This document shows positions 12,801-24,800 of a DNA stretch of 64,000 nt, in pieces. A model generated the notes under the pieces. That model was not told the DNA's origin. It was given only the letters and a program-made list of their open reading frames with translations, and did no database searches. The DNA is from Lingula anatina (lineage: Eukaryota > Brachiopoda > Lingulata > Lingulida > Lingulidae): NCBI RefSeq assembly GCF_001039355.2, contig NW_019775431.1:350775-414774 (forward strand), read 5' to 3'. Made by a program: the position numbers and the translations under genes. How positions within the stretch are numbered: position 1 is the stretch's first letter; each line of letters starts with the position of its first letter.

Positions 12801-15800
12801 TCAACCAGCACAATGTGGTGTTGTCTCAACCAACACAATGTGGTGTTGTCTCAACCAGCACAATGTGGTGTTGTCTCAACCAGCACAATGTGGTATTGTC
12901 TCAACCAGCACAATGTGGTGTTGTCTCAACCAGCACAATGTGGTGTTGTCTCAACCAACACAATGTGGTGTTGTCTCAACCAGCACAATGTGGTGTTGTC
13001 TCAACCAGCACAATGTGGTATTGTCTCAACCAGCACAATGTGGTGTTGTCTCAACCAGCACAATGTGGTGTTGTCTGAACCAACACAATGTGGTGTTGTC
13101 TGAACCAACGCAATGTGGTGTCTCAAGCAGCACAACGTGGTTTTTGTCTCAACCAACACAATGTGATGTTGTTGATGTTGTTTCAGCGATCACAATTTGC
13201 TGTTGTTTCATCCAACACAATGTGATATTGTCTCAACAAACACAATGTGGTGGTCTTAACCAATACATTGTGCTATTGTCTCAACCAGAACAATGTGGTA
13301 TTGTCTCAACAAACACCATATGCTGTTGTCTCAACTAGTACAAATGTGTCTCACCAGAACGTTTGTTGTAAATGTTGCAAAAAATTATATTTGATGACGA
13401 GAAACCAGAATGAGGTAAAACATTAAGTCAGAAACACTAATTGAACTTGCTTGGTACATTTGTTCTTGTTGTTAGTGGTACTGAATACCATAACTAGATG
13501 TTGTTTAAATTGTTATTATTTGTGAAATGTGTCATGTCCAAGGTGTCGGTGTTAAGATCATGTTTGGCACAACAAAAGAAAAAGGTAAACAAATGAAAAA
13601 GTATTATAAATGATTAATATTGAATAGTTGGATAAGAAAAAAATCACAACCACTACAATCAGAGAGGAAAGGTAGGTCACAATTAGTCCCAAAGCACATT
13701 GTCTCACTTGTGATAATTTTAATCTGTTTATGATGTATGTTGTAACTCAATGTTGTGGTTCATGAATTATTTGAAGAAACAAAAATACAGTTTGTAGTTC
13801 ATGGTAATATTGCTATAATACCCAGTATATGTAGTAAAATATTGAAACAGTGCCAAATTCAAAGTTTTCAAGGCAAAAACATGTTTAATGAAATTGTATT
13901 TAAGAAGGAGAAAAACCGTTGATATAGTTTTACCAGTATTTGAGCAGAACCAGAATCCTGTATTAGTAATGGTAAGTACCAAAGGACATGAGTGGTTTAC
14001 ATTTTTACCTTTTTTAACAACTTCTTACTTAGTCTGGTCTTCAGCAGATTAGACTTAAACAACAGATTTCATGGTTTAAGATTGGTACATTAAGCCCCAA
14101 TATACACCTACCCTCGTCTCAGCTGATGTTCAAAAAATAATTTTTGAATTTTACTTTACTGTATTTGTCAGTAACATTTATATTGAATGTCTGTAGCAAT
14201 GGTTACCTCTTTTCACAAAATGTTTCATTGTTTTTAGTAGCAGAAGTAGGTTCATAAATGCATTAGCATGAGAGATCAAATGTGATGAAGATTTTGCATT
14301 TAGAAGTGCACTGTGCATTTTGGGTACTAACACCCATAAGTTGGGTTCGAACCAAGCTTGAGTTTTAGATTTATAATATGACATCCCAAACTCAGTTTTC
14401 CAGAATTGCCTGAAAACAACCTTTTCTAAAGTACAGGATTTTTTCATAACTCTAACTTTTTAAAGTTAAATACAGTAATATACAGTTATAAAACCTTTTT
14501 CAGGTCTTTAACATTGATTGATGTCTGCCAGTGAAACTTACTTCAGAATATATTTAGGAATAAAGATATGCACCAGCACATATAACTTTCTGTTTTCTAC
14601 GCATGGTTTACATGTATTTACATATGTATGAAGCCCTGTAAAGACACTTTTTTTAATATAGATTTTGATTTCTTTTATTTAGATAGGAACACTGAAATGC
14701 CAGGACTTAATCCAGTTTCATGAAATTGAAAACTACTGATTCTTTCATTATCATTATTGTTGTTATAAATATGCATGTTTGATAATATTTTTAACAATTA
14801 TTTAACCTTTATTTCAGATGTTGTTATGTATATCATTGCACAAACAATTTATATAAATAATTTAAATACAAACATTTCATTTGCTGTATCTTTTGATTTT
14901 TATTTGGTCTTAGATTCTAATTTATTTGTTTAGTTGCATGGCTAAAGAGAGCGCAACTGAATTTTGTTATTTTTGTTTTCTTCTTGCTACAGAAATTTCT
15001 GCGGAAGGTAAACATTTTGTTCTGTGGTGGGAAGTGTTATTTATGGTTTTAAAATCAATAATCTAAATGTTTGTGTCATTTACCTTTAATAATTTGGAGA
15101 GGATAATCTTACTTTATTTCTCAGGTGTAAATAAAGCCATTATTTCTGAGAATTTTTCATGTACTTGACATTTTACATTCACTTTTATTACTGCAAAAAG
15201 AATGAAGTTTTTTTTAATATGGATATTGATATATTATTTATTTATTTATTCCTTTTAATTATTTTGAAAAGTAAGATCTATCATCCAAGTTGTTAAAGGA
15301 GAAAATCTGCAGTATGCATATTAAGTTATAAGGACAGCCATATGATTCAGCAGATCAGTTTTGCTTCCTTAGTCTATTGTAAAAAGACCACCACTGTTCA
15401 GTGTTATTCATTGCTAACCTTCCCTGCAGCTTTGCTGGGTGTCATTCTCCAACAGGTTTTATGCAACACCGCATTAGCAATAATAGATATAATAGACTGC
15501 AATAAAAAATCCATTTTTTCCTGGTGTTTTTTGTAACATAAAGCAGCTCCTGTACCCCCATGTGAAAGGTCTTAAATTTAAAGTATTTCTTCTTACTTTT
15601 TCTTTCAACCCAAAATCATGTCTTGGACTGGTTACAATCTTGACTTCTAAACCAGGAATTTGCAAACATAAAAACTGATTGAAAATAATAAGAGAGATGA
15701 AGTTGGTTCAAAACATAGTTTATAGAGCTTTTACTTTTGTCACTCTCAGCACAAGATTAGGTATTACATCTAATACAATGCCCCAACCAGCTTCTAAGAT

Positions 15801-18800
15801 ACATGTCACACTTGACACAATGGCTAACACATTTCATAGAAATATGTCACACCTAACACAATGACCTATCATGCTTCATAAATATATGTCACACCTAACA
15901 CAATGATTCTTCATGCTTCATAAATACAAGTCACACCTTACACAATGACCTGTCATGCTTCATAAGTATATGTCACACCTAACACAATGACCCTTCATGT
16001 TTCATAAATATATGTCACACCTTACACAATGACCTGTCATGCTTCATAAATATATGTCACACCTAACACAATGATTCTTCATGCTTCATAAATACATGTC
16101 ACGCCTAACACAATGACCTGTCATGCTTCATAAATATGTCACACCTAACACAATAATTCTTCATGCTTCATAAATATATGTCACACCTAACACAATGTTC
16201 GGTCATGCTTCATAAATATGTCACACCTAACACAATGGGTCCACCCTCTTTCTGGACTTAATTTGTCACTCCGAAGACAATGCCTCCTTCCAGACAAGAT
16301 GTTCCTAAAATACTTCCCAGATGTTGTGAAACACCTAATAAAATTGTCAAAATTCATCCCAGGTATGGCGTTTAACCAAACGCAATGATCACACTTCCAA
16401 TTTAGAAGTGCTGCTTAGCACTCAGCACATTGATAGAATAGCCACATCCCAAAATCAGTAGGAAGTACCATTAGAATTGTAGCATTGCTTAAGAGTTTTT
16501 AAAATGTGAGCAAATGTTCTTATTCACATCAATTCAAATTTAATTATTTAGAAAACCACCTAATTATTACCTTGCTTTGTTCTCTGTGCTTTTTGGTCAG
16601 GTCGTTTTGTTCCCTTGTACGGTACGTGCGCAGCTTTTATCAGTGGGTTTGGGTGCAGATGTTCATGTTGATTTAGACCTTAGAGGGTACAGGGAAAACG
16701 GTGATATTGGTAGTGGTCCTAGTGTAACTGCATGTTGTGTTGGTTCCTGCCCACATCCAGTGTTTTTCCTTTTATTGTTAAAAAAAATTTAGGAAATTAG
16801 ATATTGAACAAATTAAAGGAATTATGCTGATATCACAAAGGCGTTATTTAATTAATTCATTTTCATGAATCTCTATAGTAATTATCTTGCTGTAAGGAAG
16901 AGTGAGATGTTTGGTTTTATTGTTCAGACTTATTTTGGATTTAAACTTTTGTGAAATTGGGCCCAGGGATTGGGCTTTGATATATCATTAAAAATATGCA
17001 GTGCTTGTTAAAATGTGATAGGATTATATAAATTAACATATATGAGTAGAACATGAAAGTAGCAATTTGTTATAATGATGCTACAATCATGGTTGTAGAA
17101 ATTGACTTAGTATAAACATTTATAATGTAGTAAATTAATCTGAAATAATCTTTAAAGTAAAACTAGTCAATTAACACAATGGGGTTTAAACTGGTCTTCT
17201 CCAATGCAATGTCAGTGCTCTAATAACTTTGAACTGAAAAAGGGAACAAGTCCGTGTTCTGATGCATGAGCAAGATTAACATGGGGGATTTTGAAAGAAC
17301 AGGAGATAAATATAGTTCTCTCATTTTGTTTTATTACATATAATGTGTCTATGTTAAATATGGTAATTTCTCACATATTCCAAGCATGCACTTACTCCAA
17401 TAATTTACTTTTTTGTTTGATCATCTAAAATCACTCAAAAATACAGATGTTCAAACTGAAAATTTTTTCTTTTTCATAAAGGAACTTTAAAATCATTGTT
17501 TTCTGTATTATTTCCAAAACTGTTTTTAAGAAATTTGAATCAATCATTTTTGTTTGGATGAAATAAGAAATTGTTGTATGGGTTCATTACTTCCCAAGAA
17601 TTCTAGGATATTATATGGTGGCAGTAAATATGAATGTTTTATATAAACCAATGAGTGTTGTATTTTTATGAGATTTTCAGCTTTTTAAGATGAAATTATC
17701 CAGCTCTTTGGTTACAATACCGTTACTGAAACTTTAAGATCTTTTGATATTGTTTTGTTGTACTTTGTTGAGTTTTTTTATTGTACCTAGGCAAAGAAAA
17801 ATATTACATGATATATGCCATTATCTGTTGCTCGTGATATATTTCTCATTTTTCAAGCTAAGATCTACAACTTCAGTCCTAAACATTAAACATTTTGAGC
17901 ATGTTGACCAATTCATTTAACCAATTCATTTTATATCAATATGTATAAAAATGTTTTTGAAAGGTTAAATTATAATATTGCACTGACTGTCATCATTATC
18001 AACTGACAAATAATAAATGCTTGAAAATAGAATTTTATTACTTAAAGCAGACCATCACTTTGATTATATTATTACATATTTTATCTGGGTGTCTCCTTCA
18101 CTTTCAGATTTGAAACATGACTACACACTGTCCGAAGAGTTCTGTAAGAACCACTTTCTGATTGGTCTATTACTACAAGAGGTCAAGGCCGCTCTCAATG
18201 AGCATCAGCATACCAGAAGATATGCCATTGCTGTCCTGCGAAATTTATTGGCAAAACATTCTTTTGATGACAGATACTCATCAAAGGTAAATATAAGAAT
18301 AAATTGAATTCATATAGTATTATCTGTTTTGGTTCTCCATCCTTAAATTACTTTTAATGTCTTTGCCATGCAATAATGAAATCCAATTCTAAGTTTCTGC
18401 TATTGTTCATGATGACATTTCCTTGATAAAATATCTGTTTTGTAAGGGAATAATTCAGAAAATAACTTTCACTATGACATTATCTGGAGTATCTTCAGCT
18501 AGTATATGCTTACTGTTTTTTTGTTTCCATTGATGTTTCCCATATAAAATGAATACAATGGTATAATATTTAGTTATAATAATATTTATAAGAATCACCA
18601 AGGACGAATAGCCACTCTCTATCTCCCCTTCATCACTGTGATCATCGAAAACAAACATCGCCTCATGGTAAGAGAGTCCCAGCATGCATCACCAATCACT
18701 CCAGTTGCAAATGGTGATGTTGGGCATCAGCAGCAGAATGCGGAACCCGAGACGCCATCAAAAACTGCCAACACCACTGCCAACACCACCAAGAGCAGTG

Positions 18801-21800
18801 GAGATACTGGAACGCCATCGGGAAGTCTAAGGCTTAATCGAGACTCACAGTTGTTGGCAATGATTGCAGGACAAAGTAAGTCATAATCTAGAAATTGATT
18901 TAACAAGAGGTAATTCAAAAATATTTCATGCTTTTTCATATGTTCAATTCTTTCAAATTTGATGCCAAACTTTGAGGTAGCATTTTATTAAATTTTTGCC
19001 ATATTCCTCAGAGAATTTGCTTTGTCCAAAGGGGATTTTACAAAAGTAAAATTATTGCCAATACAACACATTTTACTGTTCCTAAGAATAAATTTTTGTG
19101 AGGGGTGTTAGAATTATATCTCAAATTGAGCATCTTATCAGTACTCATTATAAGGTCAAGCATTTGACATACACTTTAGAATTACAGGGTTTTGTATTAG
19201 ACCGTAATATGCCTGTTATCACCGAGGTATATATTGTTCAAAACTGTCGAGAAAACACGATCTGTAAACCTGTTTGTAAATTCTTAATTTCTCTTTTTCA
19301 CTGCCAGTAAAAAAAAAAAAACAATTCATCAGTTGCTATCTCCATGTCAGGAGTCAGTCAAATAAAAAACAACTATGTGAGCCTGTAACGCACACAGGTG
19401 GCAAAAACTTACACAGAAGTGCTGAGAGTTTCTTTTGCTAAGTTTTATTCTTAAGGCTTAAGCTACATGTATGCTCAATTTTCATAATACTTGAATATTT
19501 TGACATTTCCATTTGCCTCTGCAACAGCAATATTCCCATTATTGTAAGCAACAATGCCTGTTGGTTCAGAAATGAGATCAGCTGGTACCAGATAGCTTAA
19601 AAGTTTGCCGTTTGGATGCAGTATGGAAACACAGCTATTGCCACAGTTTGCCACCAAGATGTAGCCATCTCGATCAACACAGACGCCCCATGTTTGCCCA
19701 AAATCACCTATTTTGTATGTGAATTTCAACTTGCTGTTCTCTGCCAAAACACATGCGCCCTTCAACCAGTCTGCAACAACAACATCTGTGTTGGGTAACA
19801 CATCTATATGCCGTGGATCAGGAAATAGAAGTTGACCACAGGCATCATGCGTGTATTTAACCATTTTTTGTCCGTTGTAACTTACAGTTACTGTGACTAT
19901 GCCTATTTGACCTAAACATACAAGGCAGTTCTGGTTCAACCATGTGACTCCTGTGCAACCTTCTACTTTTAGGGCCATCTTAACTTTGAACTTGGAATCC
20001 AGGACGAGCACTTGGTCATTGCCTTTGTTGGCAATTGCTATGTCACCATTGTTGTTACATGCAATATCCCATGGACAGTTTAATTCAAACACTCCATCTC
20101 CAGACCACTCTGCTTGGAGCTTGCCTGAACCCTTTTGCAAAACTTTGACCTTTTGATTGTTGCAGTCTGCTAATAATATGTTATCGTCCCTGTCAAGGGA
20201 TATACCAGTCAAGTATGGCATTTTGACATCAGATGGGCTTTGTGTGCAGAATTTCTCCAGCAAGACTGCTCTCATTGTCAATGCTGAGAAATAACCTACG
20301 GTTGCATGAGTTAATTCCGTATGAATAATTGGATTTGGATTAAAGAGGAACATTGGGGGCTTTGTATGCTTTCTTCTCTGGTTCCTGCTTTTTTCATTTA
20401 GCAGTTTTGTTTGATCATCAAGTTGTTTGTGAAAGCGCAGTATCTCACAGTCAGAGCCGAACTTAAGTAATTTCTCTGTGAATGAAGTTGTGCTTGTAAT
20501 ACAACAATTTATAAGAGTTACCTCTTCCAGTTCAGCCTTCAGTTTGTCCTGTTCTATGGCAAAAGTGGTGTCAACTTCGGCATGAAGCTTTTCTTGTTGT
20601 TGTTTGATATAAGCAATGAGTCCATTGCAGAATAAGACTATGTCCTTTTTAACTTTGTTCTGTTGAGTGTTTATGTAGACTTCTTTGTCTTTTAAAGCTT
20701 CAATTTCGCACTTGCAGTTTTGAAGAGTTGTTGACTGAAGTTGTTTCAAATCATCCAGGAGAATTTTACGTTTTTCTTCAACTGCATAAGGAATGGACTC
20801 GCACAGATGTTCCTTGTGGCACTGTTTAATCACTGTGCATAAATGGCAGATGGGTTCTTCACAAGGTTCACAAAAGAGCTTCACTGGCTCCTCTGGGTGG
20901 AGTCGACAGAACACTGTTTCTCGCTTTGCTATTTCTTCCACGTACTGGCCACTCTGAAACTCTTCAATGGTTACAACTTGGTGTGTTGCTGATGGTTTAC
21001 TGCTGGAGTGATACTTTTTACAATGGTGGCACAGCCAGTCCTTGCAGTCTAGACACCTGAATATGATAAACAAGTATTTGTGTCTTTATTTACTTGTTTT
21101 ATTCATTTATTGATTTTATTTATTCATTTACTATTGTAAGATAAAGGCTACACTAAAGTGGCATAGATATTTAAAGGGGAGGGGAATGTAAGGTTATTCT
21201 TTTGTGTGAGTTACAAACATGCCTATATTGTACTTGGTTATTTGGATGAAAAAAGTATCTGTTTACATAAAACACCTCACCTGTGTGTTCCGTCAACAGT
21301 CTCCCCCAATCTGAGACAGGAATCACAATTCAAGGGTTTCTCATCAGCAGCCAACACTTGATCCTTTAGGCTGGTGATGTAAGTGCTGGGAGGAAATCCA
21401 TCTGCTCCGTTTTCAGGAAGGGTGGTTTCTCCCCGGCATATGGGACAGTTGAATTGACCTCCCTCTTTGGTTTTTCCTGTGTGTGTCTTCAGGCAGCCAA
21501 GGCAAAATATGTGCTGGCAGGGTAAGGCACGAGGGTCATCGTAGAGTTCAAAACATATCGGACAGGAGAGAAAATCTCGGCTGATTTTTTCTGCCAGATT
21601 TGATGCCATTCCCCCACTTGCCATTTTAAATCCTACTAGAGATGGTTTCTTGGCTAGATTTTTCTGATATCTTTGCACTGGGCGATAAGCCTGTCATTCT
21701 CCCTCCTGCAATCAGTGTGTACACTTGAGCTTTATGATACGTTTTATGTATGATTCAGGATCATGAGGTGCAGCTGTGTATTTACATTGATATTTATATC

Positions 21801-24800
21801 TTTTTATCTACAGATGACCTAGTTTTGCTGGGAGATACTGGTGAATATGCAAACACAATACCATGCATTTTGAATAAACATTACAAGAAAAATATTTGAC
21901 AATAAATGACAAAGTGCTCAAAGACTACTGAAAGATGATATTGAAAGCAGATTTTAATACTAGGTTATATGTTAAAATTATAATGCTACAATAGCCAGAA
22001 AGTTTTCATTTATAATAGATCCAGAAATTTTGATTTACCTGTTGACTGTTTTGTCTGTTCACTCTGACAGACTTGGTCACAACTGAATTACCTGTTCAGG
22101 TGAAGGTGAACAGGTAATTACCTCAGTCTTGATGATGACTTGTTAGTCCTTCTCACCCCCTCCCCCCGGGGTGGGTTTGAGAATGTTGTCATACACATGG
22201 GACAGCTTGAGTGCTCCTTCATCTCTGTTCATGGTGTGTTTCTTTCTTCTTATCCAGATGGATTCCAAAACTTTGCATTTACTATAATCATTTTCGCTTG
22301 TTAGCACTGGGGGCGAGAGGGTCTAACAAGTCATCATCAAGACTGAGGTAATTACCTGTTCACCTTCACCTGAACATGTAATTCAGTTGTGACCAAGTCT
22401 GTCAGAGTGAACAGACAAAACAATCAACAGGTAAATCAAACTTTCTGGATCTATCATAAATGAAAACTTTCTGACTATTGAAACTAAGATCCAATAAAAC
22501 TATTTTCACATATAATGCTACAAATTTCTTCAAATCTAAGAGAGATATAAAGTACATTAAATTGCATTTTGAAAACTGCAGTAAGATTGAAATTTAAAAT
22601 TTAAGCTTACACAATTTTAGAATGACTAAGTCTTTAGCACCCGGGGCATAAAAGGTCTGAGAATCTTTCAGTTAAAGTTTTGGCATTTCTGTAGAGATTG
22701 GTTTTGGTGAAAAGGTTTGTGGATTTCATGGTCATAGATGTCCCTCTTTTTATTGCAGCATTTATTTAAACAACTCACCATGCTTACGTTGCAGAACCAT
22801 GCCATTGTGATCAGGTTAATTGATTTGACTCATGGTGAAGAAATGTGATCATTTTTGTTTTCCTTCTCCATTGGAAATATTTGCACATATACACATAGTG
22901 CATGGAACCTTCATATATCAACTGTATTGTAATGCTGTATTAAAGCTCATCTCTGAGTTTATGAATCATTANATTCGGAGGCGGTATCGCCTCTCTGATC
23001 CTCTAGTTAATAGACTTGGTTTCTTATCAGTTTGAACAAGTGTCCGCTCAAATTGACTTTGCACATTTCCACCATGTTTCCTGGTTCTCTATCAAAGTTC
23101 ACATTTTTGTGTCCTCCACATATCTCATTTAGCAAATTATTCATGTTCTAATGTGATGTAGTTCATAGTGTTCAGAGGTTTTTTGATGACCCACTGTCAT
23201 CTATAGTGAGGAGTCTTTCATTATCAATCACATCAACCATAGTACTGACATTTCTGTATTGAATTTATTTTTACTTTTGGGGTCATCAAAATTTATCCTT
23301 TATATCACCAGAAAAAAAAAAAAAAAACATTTTTTAATCAACATAGTTAAAATGGTCTTACTATGCACTTGATGATAATTTGCAGCATCAAGCAAAATTT
23401 CTTAAATTGAAAAGTAGTAATAAATTACACAATACTATCACACTAGCACATTCAGTTCCATAGATACATGCAATTACTACTTTGAGGTGTTCACTGTTCA
23501 ATATCCTATGCCATTGATGATATTTCATAAAAAATTAGAATTTAATTGCACTGTATGTCTTTTTCTTCAGCGCCTGCGGCTATCAGTATATCTGACCCAT
23601 TGCCAGCCAACAGTGCCACTGCCTCTCTGGCCAGCAGTACGTCCAGTATCCAGTCAGCAGTGGCCGCAGCTGACTATAAGGAAAGCAAAGAAAAATCTAA
23701 AGCAGAAAGGTAAGCTGTTGTGATGATGTTCTACTTTTTAATTTTTTCTTAAATTAAATTATAGTGATTATAGTTCAATGTCATTTGTGTCAATTGCCTT
23801 ATGTTTTATATTCTGGGTTTAAATTTTTTAATTGTGACCTATTAAGATGATTGTCACAAAATAAATATATGAGATTTAAAAAGGTTTACTGTAGGCTAAG
23901 CTTGCAAAACAACGTACTTCAAAAATTCAGCATAGGAAATGTTTCCAGCTTGCTTTGAGCCACTTAATGTCCAAGATTTTGTTATGTGACTCACATGACA
24001 CGCCTTTATAAAATATAGATTCAGGAGATTTAGTTTTCGACGAAGCAGCAGTATTAGTTTGTAAGTAGGCAGGGAGTTGCTTTGTATTTTTCCTTTAAGT
24101 TATTTTAATGAGTATATTATTATTATTATTATTATTTTGTAAATTTTTTGAATTTTTGCATTGAACACCATTTGCAGTGTTTGAATTTTGAATATTAAAA
24201 CAAAGATTTGACTGAATTAAATTTGGGTGAGCATTTGTATGATGTTATTTGCATCAAGGGTTTTTGTACATTAAAAGAATACTATTAGGTTTAAATATGC
24301 TAAATTTCCTACAATTGGCATATTTCCTACAATTTGGGAACCCAAAATATCTTTGGCCAAGATGGTCCCCTGGACATATTTTCTGACTTTTTCACTAAGT
24401 AGCGGTCTCATACCTGTGATAATATGTGTGCTTAAAAATAGAAAAGAAAAAGCATCTACATAAATTAAACAGTTGTAGTGTCAGTGAAAATGTTGTATAG
24501 CCAGTTTGTCAACAGTTCCTGCAAGTTGGTTACCAGTTCCCGTCTTTTCCATTCACTGGTCAACTCACTCTTACTCTTATTTTAGGTCCAAGTCAATTGG
24601 TCAACAGTTTCAGTTAGTTGGTCAACATTTCCACTCATTTCCACTCACTGGTCATTTCTCTTTCTGTTTCTCCAGGTCCCAGTCAGTCGGTCAGCAGTCT
24701 CAGGGCGGTCAGTCCCTCGGCCAGTCCCCGTTCGGCGTGCGTCAGGACAAGCTGGACAGCACAGAGGTCAAGGATCTGCTGATGTGCTTCATGTACATTG

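Larger units (their letters stand above)
9948..18107. other. 8.2-kb intron between DOCK exons 17 and 18, with minisatellites and cassette-exon candidates
   Basis: The flanking exons join in phase 1 (AAA-G to AT-TTG, giving an aspartate). The intron carries five candidate phase-1 symmetric exons (entered separately) and two minisatellites. It also holds many degenerate copies of a motif resembling gtcacaactaacacaattg, for example at 9986-10150, 10340-10460, 13675-13720, 16320-16400 and 17165-17215. A 35-bp tandem duplication containing CACAAATTGCAATCAGCTC lies near 10397-10460. No unrelated gene was found. Confidence 0.75.

Noticed and set aside
12694-13338. Long forward ORFs in three frames encoding a repetitive Q/H/V/C peptide
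   Set aside because: They arise because the 25-bp repeat unit has no stop and shifts frame each copy. Only 12704-12793, before the array, has exon-like borders.
13620-13667. Possible further cassette exon ending GAGGAAAG/GTAGGT
   Set aside because: With the only plausible acceptors the phase-1 frame has a stop, or the exit phase would break the DOCK frame.
15121-15175. Possible exon after TTTCTCAG at 15117-15124
   Set aside because: A stop appears in phase 1 and no donor follows.
15430-15455. CAG-bounded 26-nt segment (CTTTGCTGGGTG...)
   Set aside because: Asymmetric phase (1 to 0) and a weak donor would shift the frame.
12797-16245. CRISPR-like direct repeats
   Set aside because: The repeats are contiguous tandem units with no unique spacers, in a eukaryotic intron.
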